Part shown: piece by piece, positions 35,641-42,453 of the stretch | How positions within the stretch are numbered: position 1 is the first letter of the stretch | Layout: the number at the start of each line of letters is the position of its first letter | DNA from: Sphaerisporangium sp. TRM90804 | GTDB lineage: Bacteria; Actinomycetota; Actinomycetes; Streptosporangiales; Streptosporangiaceae | Direction: 5' to 3' | Assembly (NCBI RefSeq): GCF_029846175.1 | Contig: NZ_JARWAC010000004.1 | Coordinates: 62,001 to 126,000 of the forward strand | Length of the DNA: 64,000 nucleotides | Notes under the pieces: model-generated | Seen by the model: only the letters and a program-made list of their open reading frames with translations | The model's database searches: none | Told to the model about the DNA's origin: nothing | Position numbers and translations under genes: made by a program

Positions 35641-36956
35641 CAGACCGGTTCGAAGGAGACGGCCGCGGAGACCGCGCCTTCGAGACGGTCGAGCAGGGCG
35701 GGCACCGCCGTGAGGTCACCGGTCTCCGCCCAGACGTCGCACACCCGCTGACCGCTGCCCTGTTCCCAGTCGAGGACCTCCTCGACGCCGGCCATCCGGT
35801 CGACCTTCCACACCTCCTCGATCCGTCTCAGCGTCTTGGCCGTGGGGACCGCGCCGACCTTCACCCTGCGGGAGGGCGGCAGGACGCCGTAGACCACGGC
35901 GGCCCCGCTGAACACCGGGGAGGCGGTCAGGAGCGCGCCGCCCAGGGCGTTCTCGATCGCCAGCCGCACCGGGTCGAGGTCGGACACCCGATCGATCAGG
36001 CGTCCCACGCGCCCGCCCAGGCGGCCGTTGACCTCGATCACCCGGGGCCCGTCGGGGGTCAGCTTCACCTCGGTGTGGGTGACCCCGTGGGTGACGCCCA
36101 GCGCGCGGAGCGCGGCGGACGTCAGGGCTCTGACCTCCCGCTGCCGCTCACCGGTCAGCGCGCTGGGCGAGACCATGCCCGTCTCCCGGAACGGCGGGGC
36201 CAGTGGCAGTTTGTCGGTGACGGCGAAGTGGTGGACCTCGCCGTCCCGGATGAGCGACTCCACGGAGACGTAGTCCGCCAGCCACGCACCGCCCGGATGC
36301 CTGCCGGGCCGCAACAGGGCCTCGGCGACCCACGACGGCCCGTCCTGCCCCCGCCGGTCCCGCAGGAGCCGCCGTACGGTCTCGTGCAGGACGTCGTAGG
36401 TGTCGCAGCGGTAGGTGAAGGCGCCCGCCGTCCCGCTGAGCGGCTTCAGGACCAGCGGGAAGCCGACCGACTCCGCCGCCTCGGCGAGGTCGTCCAGGCA
36501 CCTGACGACACGGGTCGGCGTGGCGACGGGAAGAGCCGCGTTCAGCGCCGTCCTCTGCAGGTGCTTGTCGGTGAGCAGGCGGGCGGTCCGTTCGTCGTGG
36601 TAGGGAAGCCCCAGATCGGCGGCGAGCCGGCTGGTCAGGGTGATGCACCGCTCGGAGAACGTGGTGATGCCGTCGACGCGGGAGCGGAGACGGCGGACCG
36701 CCGACTCGTGATCCGTCTCCGCGAGGTCGACCAGGTCGACGCAGAGGTCACGCAGGATCGACGTGACGGATGCGGAGTGCTCGTCACGGGTGTCGGTGAC
36801 GAAGACGATGTCCGCCAGCCCGTCCGCCGCTCTGGAGATCTGCACCGGGCTGGCTGCGCCGAAGGCGTAGACCACGGCGATCGTCTTCGTTCGCATCGGT
36901 GTCCTCTGGTCGAAATCGCCGTGATTACTTAAGGCGTTGTCGGTGTCGGTGTTCAT
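35640..36956 (-). CDS. ATP-grasp ligase (amino-acid/carboxylate-amine ligase type)
   Basis: A 438-aa protein. An N-terminal Rossmann-like lobe (residues 20-110) precedes the ATP-grasp core: TDKHLQRTALNAALPVATP, FPLVLKPLSGTAGAF (the ATP lysine and flexible loop), and THTEVKLTPDGPRVIEVNGRLGG carrying the Mg-binding Glu and Asn. This is the BacD-like group that joins a carboxylate, via acyl phosphate, to an amine. The Ala/Val-rich C-terminal domain matches these ligases. ATG 36956 has AGGA upstream within a 15-bp tandem repeat. Probably ligates an amino acid or small acid in this pathway. Confidence 0.88.
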   Translation of the reverse strand: MNTDTDNALSNHGDFDQRTPMRTKTIAVVYAFGAASPVQISRAADGLADIVFVTDTRDEHSASVTSILRDLCVDLVDLAETDHESAVRRLRSRVDGITTFSERCITLTSRLAADLGLPYHDERTARLLTDKHLQRTALNAALPVATPTRVVRCLDDLAEAAESVGFPLVLKPLSGTAGAFTYRCDTYDVLHETVRRLLRDRRGQDGPSWVAEALLRPGRHPGGAWLADYVSVESLIRDGEVHHFAVTDKLPLAPPFRETGMVSPSALTGERQREVRALTSAALRALGVTHGVTHTEVKLTPDGPRVIEVNGRLGGRVGRLIDRVSDLDPVRLAIENALGGALLTASPVFSGAAVVYGVLPPSRRVKVGAVPTAKTLRRIEEVWKVDRMAGVEEVLDWEQGSGQRVCDVWAETGDLTAVPALLDRLEGAVSAAVSFEPV

Positions 36957-36985
36957 AGAGCCGTCCTGGGTAGAGCCGTCCTGGG
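36956..36985. repeat. Perfect 15-bp tandem repeat before the ATP-grasp gene
   Basis: TAGAGCCGTCCTGGG occurs twice back to back (36956-36970, 36971-36985). On the - strand each copy holds an AGGA, so the duplication doubles the ribosome-binding region of the ATP-grasp gene. Confidence 0.85.
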
Positions 36986-37001
36986 AGGGCGAGGGGTTCG
37001 G

Positions 37002-37259
37002 CTACGGCCGGGAATTCGAGCCGACCTTCGCGGCCAGCTCCGTGAGGTTTTCACTCGTGAACAGATGACGCACTTCCATGTGAATCCCGGCCTCGCGGGC
37101 GCGGAACACCATCTCGACGGCCTGGAGACTGTCGCCGCCCAGGTCGAAGAAATTGTCCTCGCCGTCGACCTCCTCGATTTCCAGCAGGTCGCTCCAGATG
37201 TCCGCGAGCCGCGCCTCGGCGCGGGCGACGTCGTTGATGATTTCGATGGAGTGGGACAA
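37002..37259 (-). CDS. Peptidyl/acyl carrier protein, free-standing
   Basis: An 85-aa four-helix carrier. The phosphopantetheine serine is in FFDLGGDSLQAVEM at about residue 44. The start is TTG 37259 (LSHSIEIIND), with AGGAG eight bases upstream; no ATG or GTG fits. The gene sits 14 bases after the adenylation gene, so it is the likely acceptor of the activated acyl group. DLGGDS rather than the DSL of fatty-acid ACPs points to an NRPS-type carrier. Confidence 0.9.
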   Translation of the reverse strand: MSHSIEIINDVARAEARLADIWSDLLEIEEVDGEDNFFDLGGDSLQAVEMVFRAREAGIHMEVRHLFTSENLTELAAKVGSNSRP

Positions 37260-37273
37260 GGTGTCGCTCCTGA

Positions 37274-38818
37274 CTAGGTGAGTTCTTCTGCCAGCCGCCG
37301 GCGGTCTATCTTGCCGTTGGCGTTCAACGGGAAGGACGCCAGCCGCTTGAATCGACTGGGCACCATGTAACGAGGAAGTCGCCGGCGGACGGAGGTGACG
37401 AGATCGCGGCTGCGCGCCTCTTCTCCCGTGTATACGGCGACTATCTCCATCGCGCCGCGGGCGGACGGCACCACGAGGACGACGGCTTCTCGAACGCATT
37501 CCTGGCCGCGGACCGCGGCCTCGATCTCTCCGAGTTCCACGCGGCAGCCGTTGATTTTCACCTGCGCGTCCAGGCGGCCGAGATGGACGAGCTCGCCGTC
37601 GGCCCACCGGACCCGGTCCCCGGTTCTGTACCAGTGCGAGGATTCCAGCGGGGCCGTGCCGTCGTACGGGCGCGCGCCGTCGTCGTCGATTTCGAGGAAA
37701 CGGCCGGCGTCGTCGCCGGAGTCGAGATAACCGGCGAAACGCTGTGGCCCTCGGACGCACAGTTCCCCTTCGGGCGCCTCCCTGCCGGACTCGTCCACGA
37801 CCCGCGTCTCCATGAACGGGTACGGGCGTCCGATCGGCACCGTCGCGTTGGCCGTGACCGGCCAGTCGGCGCGGCGCGCGGGAAGCCGGTAGCCGGTGCA
37901 GGTGACGGTGAGCTCGGTGGGCCCGTAGATGTTCTCGATCACGCTGCGCGGCGCGGCCGTCCGCCAGGCGTCGGCCTGCTCGACGGTGAGCTGCTCGCCG
38001 GCGAACAGGCTCCAGCGCAGCCCCGGCATGCTGTCCGGCGTCAGCTGGTCGAGGCGGGAGGTCATGGAGATGTACCACGGCACGGAGAACCAGTGGGTGA
38101 CGCGGCGGGCGTTCACGAAGTCGACCGGCGCCATGAGCTCGTCCTTGCGCGGCACGACCAGCGTGGCGCCGGCCCCCCAGGCGACGAAGAGGTCGAAGAC
38201 CGAGGGGTCGAAGGTGAGGTCGAATGCCTGGGACAGCCGGCAGCCGGGCCCGACCTGATATCGCTCGATGTTGAAATCAAGGTAGGGCGCGACGTTCTCG
38301 TGCCTGATCGGCACGCCTTTCGGAATTCCGGTCGAGCCCGATGTGAAGAGAATGTAGGCGACGTCGTTCGTACGACCGCACGGCGGGATATCCGGCACCG
38401 GGCCGTTCAGAAGGGCGCGCCAGGCGTCCGCGGCCGGGTTCACCAGCGTCACTCCCGGCGGCAGGGAGGACACCTGGCCGGCGGCGCTTTCATCGGTTAT
38501 TACCACGTCCACCCCGGCCCGGTCGCACAGGAGCCGGTTCCGGTCGGGCGGAAAGGCGGGGTTCAGCGGCACCACGGTGGCGCCCAAACGCAACGCCGCC
38601 AGGTAACCGGCGTAGGCGGCGAGACTGCGCGCGGCCAGGATGCCCACCCGTCGCGGAGGCCGGGAACCGTGCGCCCGGTTGATGAGCCCGGCCATGCGCG
38701 CCACCGCGTGTTCCAGTCGCCGATAGGACAGCTGGAGGCCGTCCACCTCGATGGCGATCTCCGACGGCCATTTCTCGGCGCCGGCCGAGAACCAGTCGTA
38801 CAGGTGCGGACGGTTCAT
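37274..38818 (-). CDS. Stand-alone NRPS adenylation enzyme
   Basis: A 514-aa acyl-adenylate ligase. Core motifs are A3 LFTSGSTGIPKG, A5 NIYGPTELT, A7 YRTGDRVRW, A8 GRLDAQVKINGCRVELG and A10 NANGKIDRR (catalytic Lys). The substrate pocket opens with FDLTFDPSVFD, keeping the Asp that binds an alpha-amino group, so an amino acid is likely, but Pro follows it, which is unusual. No carrier or condensation domain is fused; the carrier is the next gene. Its ATG overlaps the stop of the 101-aa gene (ATGA). Confidence 0.93.
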   Translation of the reverse strand: MNRPHLYDWFSAGAEKWPSEIAIEVDGLQLSYRRLEHAVARMAGLINRAHGSRPPRRVGILAARSLAAYAGYLAALRLGATVVPLNPAFPPDRNRLLCDRAGVDVVITDESAAGQVSSLPPGVTLVNPAADAWRALLNGPVPDIPPCGRTNDVAYILFTSGSTGIPKGVPIRHENVAPYLDFNIERYQVGPGCRLSQAFDLTFDPSVFDLFVAWGAGATLVVPRKDELMAPVDFVNARRVTHWFSVPWYISMTSRLDQLTPDSMPGLRWSLFAGEQLTVEQADAWRTAAPRSVIENIYGPTELTVTCTGYRLPARRADWPVTANATVPIGRPYPFMETRVVDESGREAPEGELCVRGPQRFAGYLDSGDDAGRFLEIDDDGARPYDGTAPLESSHWYRTGDRVRWADGELVHLGRLDAQVKINGCRVELGEIEAAVRGQECVREAVVLVVPSARGAMEIVAVYTGEEARSRDLVTSVRRRLPRYMVPSRFKRLASFPLNANGKIDRRRLAEELT

Positions 38819-39120
38819 GAACTGCTCCCGACTAGATCGGTGGTCTGCCCACCGGCGAATTCCGCGCTCCAGCCGCGAAGCGCGGGTGCGGACGAGATGG
38901 CCCTGAGGGATATGGCACCGGCTCTCGTGCTCGCCAGCGCGGAACTGGTCACGGCGAGGAAGAACACGACGTCGATGCCGCCGGGCCAGGCGCGTGCGTG
39001 AATGTGTTCAAGTCTGTCGTCGATACTCGTGTGCACCCAGATCAGGTCCACGAGACCGCTCGGCGTGATATCGCCTTTTCTTTCGGCCGGATGACTGAGC
39101 GTCAATGCGACCATTTTCAT
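38815..39120 (-). CDS. 101-aa protein of unknown function, coupled to the small peptide gene
   Basis: Begins MKMVALTLSHPAERKGD, with a short hydrophobic stretch GGIDVVFFLAVTSSAL at about 48-63, and a Ser/Thr-rich end (TTDLVGSSS). No recognised domain. The start lies one base after the stop of the peptide gene (TGAGATG), and its stop overlaps the adenylation ATG, so all three are translationally coupled. The strict coupling suggests a role in the peptide's handling or in the assembly line. Confidence 0.7.
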   Translation of the reverse strand: MKMVALTLSHPAERKGDITPSGLVDLIWVHTSIDDRLEHIHARAWPGGIDVVFFLAVTSSALASTRAGAISLRAISSAPALRGWSAEFAGGQTTDLVGSSS

Positions 39121-39121
39121 C

Positions 39122-39304
39122 TCAGCCCCACTCGAGCCCGTCGTCGTCGCCTTGGGAGAACGCGACGACGGAGACGCCGGAGTTCGCGCCGTCGCCGGTC
39201 CCCGGCGTGCCCGTGAACGGAGCGGCGAAAGTCGCGGTAATCGCGCAGAGGCTGATCGCGACGGCGGCGAGGGCGGCGACCGGGCTCTCGTGGTGAGCGA
39301 ACAT
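39122..39304 (-). CDS. Short exported peptide (60 aa), candidate signal or precursor
   Basis: A polar start MFAHHESPV is followed by one hydrophobic segment (AALAAVAISLCAITATFA, residues about 10-27) with a possible signal-peptidase site near TFA-APF. A Gly/Ser/Thr-rich 30-residue tail ends in GDDDGLEWG. GGAGGAG lies seven bases before the ATG, one of the best ribosome sites in the window. First gene of the biosynthetic operon and directly divergent from the TrmB-type regulator. No modifying enzyme of a known RiPP class is present. A secreted cue sensed by the regulator is my favoured reading, unproven. Confidence 0.7.
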   Translation of the reverse strand: MFAHHESPVAALAAVAISLCAITATFAAPFTGTPGTGDGANSGVSVVAFSQGDDDGLEWG

Positions 39305-39378
39305 CTCAATCTCCTCCGGGTCTTCGCGGATTCTCCCGCTCCGTTTTCCTGCTACTTCCACGATCGCCGTCGCCGAGG

Positions 39379-39430
39379 GTGATGTCACTACTACCGATAT
39401 GGCACGAGAGTGCCTGGCACCTTGGTGCCA
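39379..39430. promoter_or_regulatory. Nested palindromes between peptide operon and regulator
   Basis: Within 52 bases are GTGATGTCAC (39379-39388), TGGCAC (39400-39405), GTGCCTGGCAC (39410-39420) and TGGCACCTTGGTGCCA (39415-39430). The last is a perfect 7-2-7 dyad. The shared half site TGGCAC/GTGCCA recurs four times. The location in the divergent promoter region suggests the operator of the adjacent regulator, controlling both directions. Confidence 0.65.
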
Positions 39431-39532
39431 TCTCGCGGCGAAGGAGCCCATTCGAGGGATCTCGCGGCCTACAATCACCACCACAGCTCGGTAGAAGAGG
39501 GGCTCCGGCAGCTGCGCGAGGTGAACCTGAAG

Positions 39533-40519
39533 GTGCTCGAATCGTTAGGCCTTGCAGCTACGACCGAGTCTGTGTACCGCGTTATGCTCGCCAACCCCTC
39601 GTGGGGCGTCACGAGAATCGCGGCGCACCTGGAGGTGGACGAGCGGCTCGTCCGGGAGTCGCTCGACGAGCTCGCGGAGCTGGCGCTGCTGCAGCCTTCC
39701 TGGGACGAGCCCGGCGTCCTGCGGCCGGTGAGCCCGCAGGTGGGGCTCTCGTCCCTGCTGGCCCGCGCCGAGGCGGACGTCGCCGAGCGTCAGCGCCAGG
39801 TCGAGCAGACGAGGGCGGCGATCCTCGCGATCGCGGCCGAGCACGACTCCAGCCGCGAACGTGACGGCGTGATCTACCTGCAGGGGCTCGACCAGGTGCG
39901 CGGACGGCTGGAGGAGCTCGCGGAGAGCGTCGCCGTCGAGGTCTGCTCCTTCACGCCCACCGCCGCGCAGCGCCCCGACACGCACGAGGCCGGCAAGTCG
40001 GCGAACCAGCGGGCCCTTGAGCGGGGGGTCGTGATCCGGGGGCTCTACCAGGACAGCTTCCGCAACGATCCCGACACCCTCGCCTACGTGCGCTGGCTGA
40101 CCGAGCTGGGGGGCCAGACACGCAGCGTCCCGACCCTGCCCATGATGATGATCATCGTCGATCGGGAGATCGCCCTGCTGCCGGTGGATCCATCCGACTC
40201 CGGGCAGGGGGCGGTGGAGCTGCGCGCCAAGGGCGTGGTGCTGGCGGTCTACGCGCTCTTCGAGCAGATCTGGGCGTCGGCGACGCCGTTCGGGGAGTTC
40301 ACGCCGGTCAACGAGCACGGTCTGACGCCGCTGGAGATGCAGCTCATCGAGATACTCGCCGAGGGCGCGACGGACGAGGCCGCGGGCCGCAAGCTCGGGC
40401 TCTCGCTGCGTACGGTGCGGCGCATGATGGCCCAGATCATGGAGCGCCTCGAAGCCCAGAGCCGCTTCCAGGCCGGGGTGTCGGCCGCCCAGCGCCACTG
40501 GGTGCGCCCGTCGCGCTGA
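39533..40519 (+). CDS. TrmB-like / LuxR-type transcriptional regulator
   Basis: Up to 369 aa in the open frame; I prefer GTG 39533 (VLESLGLAATTESVYRVML), which has GAGGTGA nine bases upstream and gives 328 aa. An N-terminal winged helix (residues 1-70, WGVTRIAAHLEVDERLV) is followed by a helical linker and a phospholipase-D-like TrmB effector domain (about 115-250: VCSFTPTAA, GVVIRGLYQDSF, MMMIIVDREIALL). A C-terminal LuxR HTH (GLTPLEMQLIEILAEGATDEAAGRKLGLSLRTVR region) completes it. An earlier start at 39410 would run through the palindromic operator. Likely cluster activator. Confidence 0.85.
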   Translation: MLESLGLAATTESVYRVMLANPSWGVTRIAAHLEVDERLVRESLDELAELALLQPSWDEPGVLRPVSPQVGLSSLLARAEADVAERQRQVEQTRAAILAIAAEHDSSRERDGVIYLQGLDQVRGRLEELAESVAVEVCSFTPTAAQRPDTHEAGKSANQRALERGVVIRGLYQDSFRNDPDTLAYVRWLTELGGQTRSVPTLPMMMIIVDREIALLPVDPSDSGQGAVELRAKGVVLAVYALFEQIWASATPFGEFTPVNEHGLTPLEMQLIEILAEGATDEAAGRKLGLSLRTVRRMMAQIMERLEAQSRFQAGVSAAQRHWVRPSR

Positions 40520-40589
40520 CGGGCACCGGGACCCTCCGGCGTAGCCCCGCTTCAGCGGCCGGGGTGGCGTGCCCGGCGCGCACGGCGAA

Positions 40590-40670
40590 GGCCCGGCATG
40601 GGCCGCAGGACGGGCGGCCTTGGGGCAACCGGGAAGCACAAGGGGCCTCTTGGCCGGCGTGAGACGCCGG
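40590..40670 (+). other. Candidate structured RNA leader before the SnoaL-like gene
   Basis: Three successive hairpins in the 228-base gap: GGCCC/GGGCC (40590-40604), GGCCTTG with CAAGGGGCC (40616-40647, one two-base bulge) and a perfect CCGGCGT-GAG-ACGCCGG (40654-40670). They end about 65 bases before the ribosome site of the next gene. I could not match any riboswitch class. It may be a terminator/attenuator region or just GC-rich spacer. Confidence 0.3.
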
Positions 40671-40747
40671 TGGGAGCGGCGGCTGACCCTCCGGTGGGTA
40701 ACCTCGCAGGTAAGCCAGGTCCAGACTTCGACGACGAAGGCATCTCC

Positions 40748-41293
40748 GTGTCCACTTACTGGGACGTCAAGCACCGGCTGAGCGACGCGGTCAACGTCCA
40801 CGATCTGCGGGCGGTGCTCGCCTGCTACCACCCGGACGCCGTGTACGTGACACCGGCCGGAGTGGCGGAAGGGCATGACCAGATCGCCTGGTTCTACGAA
40901 CAGGTCTGGCAGGCGTTCCCCGATTTTCACCTGACGGCCTGGTTCGAGGCCGCCCAGTGCGACAACCCGGCGATCACGGAATGGACGTACACCGGCACCA
41001 ACACGGGGCCTCTCCTTCTGCCGGACGGGCGGGAGTTCGGGCCGACGGGGCGACGCATCACCGTTCGCGCCACCTGCGGCGCGCATGTCGAGGGCGACAG
41101 GATCGCCACGCACCGTGAGTACTACGACCAGCTTGAGCTGTACAGTCAGCTCGGCTTCGGCCTGACGGAGCTGGAGGCGGGGGCGGCGGCGGACACCGCG
41201 GTCGACGGCCAGGCATCGGGGTCCGCGCAGCGGCGGTCATGTCGTGGGGCGTCGAGGGTCGCATCGCCCGGCCCGGGCGCCGACCGCTGTTGA
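40748..41293 (+). CDS. SnoaL-like / NTF2-fold polyketide-cyclase-type protein
   Basis: A 181-aa protein. The first 130 residues fit the SnoaL/NTF2 cone fold: VNVHDLRAVLACYHPDAVYVTPAG, FYEQVWQAFPDFHL, EWTYTGTNTGPL and HREYYDQLELYSQLG. Members are small-molecule hydrolases, isomerases, cyclases or binding proteins. The last 45 residues are low complexity. GTG 40748 has CGAAGG nine bases upstream. Whether it belongs to the biosynthetic cluster is unclear; it follows the regulator on the same strand. Confidence 0.8.
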   Translation: MSTYWDVKHRLSDAVNVHDLRAVLACYHPDAVYVTPAGVAEGHDQIAWFYEQVWQAFPDFHLTAWFEAAQCDNPAITEWTYTGTNTGPLLLPDGREFGPTGRRITVRATCGAHVEGDRIATHREYYDQLELYSQLGFGLTELEAGAAADTAVDGQASGSAQRRSCRGASRVASPGPGADRC

Positions 41294-41341
41294 CGCGTTC
41301 CGCACCGGGCGCCGCGCCACGGGCGGCGTTATCTTCGTGGC

Positions 41342-42049
41342 ATGGACGTGAACAGGGAAGATCACCGCATGGTCGACGCCGGAGCCGTCCGGCTGGCCTA
41401 CCGCGTGTCCGGCGCGCCGGACGCCCGGCCGCTCCTGCTGCTGCACGCGCTGGGCGAGGGGGCCGCCGACTGGGCCGGGGTGGTCGAGGCGTTCACTGCG
41501 CACCGGCGGGTGTACGCCGTCGAGCTGCGAGGGCACGGCCGCAGCGAGTGGCCCGGGGAGTACTCGCTGGATTCCATGCGCGACGACGTGCTCGGCCTGA
41601 TGGACGCGCTCGGGCTCGACCAGGTGGACGTGATCGGGCATTCGCTGGGCGGGCTGGTGGCGTACCTGGTGGCGTCGGAGCGTCCCGAGCGCGTGCGGCG
41701 GCTCGTGCTGGAGGACGTCGGGGTGCCGCTGCCCCGCGAGCCGGGCGTCCCGGCCAGGCCGGAGGGTGATCTGCCGTTCGACTGGGAGATGGTGCTCGCC
41801 GTCCGCGAGCAGATCGACACCCCCGACCCGCGGTGGCTGGAGCGGCTCGGCCGGATCACCGCGCGGACGCTCGTCGTCGCCGGCGGCCCGGCGAGCCACA
41901 TCCCCCAGGAGCGTGTGGCAGAACTGGCGCGGCGCATCCCGGACGGGCGGCTGGTCACCATCCCCGCCGGGCACCTCGTGCACGCGGCCGAGCCCGAGGC
42001 CTTCGCCGAGGCGGTGCTGCCGTTCCTGCGGGCGGAGAGCCCGCGCTGA
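41342..42049 (+). CDS. Alpha/beta hydrolase
   Basis: A 235-aa enzyme. The nucleophile elbow is GHSLGGLVAYL, the oxyanion loop LLLHALGEGAADW, and the catalytic His lies in AGHLVHAAEPEAF. The acid is probably the Asp after RMA-like strand DTPDPRW. Shorter than most family members (about 270), with a reduced lid. ATG 41342 or ATG 41369 could start it. Substrate unknown. Confidence 0.88.
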   Translation: MDVNREDHRMVDAGAVRLAYRVSGAPDARPLLLLHALGEGAADWAGVVEAFTAHRRVYAVELRGHGRSEWPGEYSLDSMRDDVLGLMDALGLDQVDVIGHSLGGLVAYLVASERPERVRRLVLEDVGVPLPREPGVPARPEGDLPFDWEMVLAVREQIDTPDPRWLERLGRITARTLVVAGGPASHIPQERVAELARRIPDGRLVTIPAGHLVHAAEPEAFAEAVLPFLRAESPR

Positions 42050-42165
42050 GCCCGGTCCGGGACACGCTCCACGCCCGCCGGACGCACGCCCGCCGACCGC
42101 GGCTGACCACGGGGCGACGAGCCCGGGGCGTGGTAGGCGGTCTCGCGCGGGGGTAGTGGGCAGGC

Positions 42166-42384
42166 ATGGAGAGACCTGTGAACGTCCGGCTGATCGTCGC
42201 GTGCGTCGGTCTGATCGTCTTCCTCGCCCTCGCCGTGTACGCGGCGATCGGGCAGAACTGGCCGCTCTTCTTCGTGGCCGTCGCCCTGACCGCGCTGTCC
42301 GCCGCCGCCGCGATGGTGATGGGCGAGTGGTGGCGCGCCCACCGCGGCGACGTCGCCCGCCCCAGGCTGAGATCCCGCCGCTGA
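42166..42384 (+). CDS. Small two-helix membrane protein
   Basis: 72 aa, two transmembrane helices (about 8-29 and 33-53) joined by GQNWP, and an Arg-rich end (RARPRLRSRR-like). AGG-rich bases precede ATG 42166. No family recognised. Composition and codon use are compatible with a real gene. Confidence 0.6.
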   Translation: MERPVNVRLIVACVGLIVFLALAVYAAIGQNWPLFFVAVALTALSAAAAMVMGEWWRAHRGDVARPRLRSRR

Positions 42385-42453
42385 CGTCCTCCCGGGGCGG
42401 ATCCGCTCCCCCGCAAGCGCGCCTCGAACGTCGTGCAGCCCCGGGCGCGGAGG

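Noticed and set aside
39122-39304. 60-aa peptide as a lanthipeptide, lasso or other known RiPP precursor
   Set aside because: No lanthionine synthetase, YcaO, radical SAM maturase, lasso cyclase or peptidase is in the cluster. The ATP-grasp enzyme resembles amino-acid ligases rather than the microviridin type. A signal role fits better.
40520-40747. Known riboswitch (ZTP, SAM-IV or similar) before the SnoaL-like gene
   Set aside because: Fragments such as ggggcaaccggg look suggestive, but the order of conserved blocks of these classes is not met. Kept only as an unclassified structured element.
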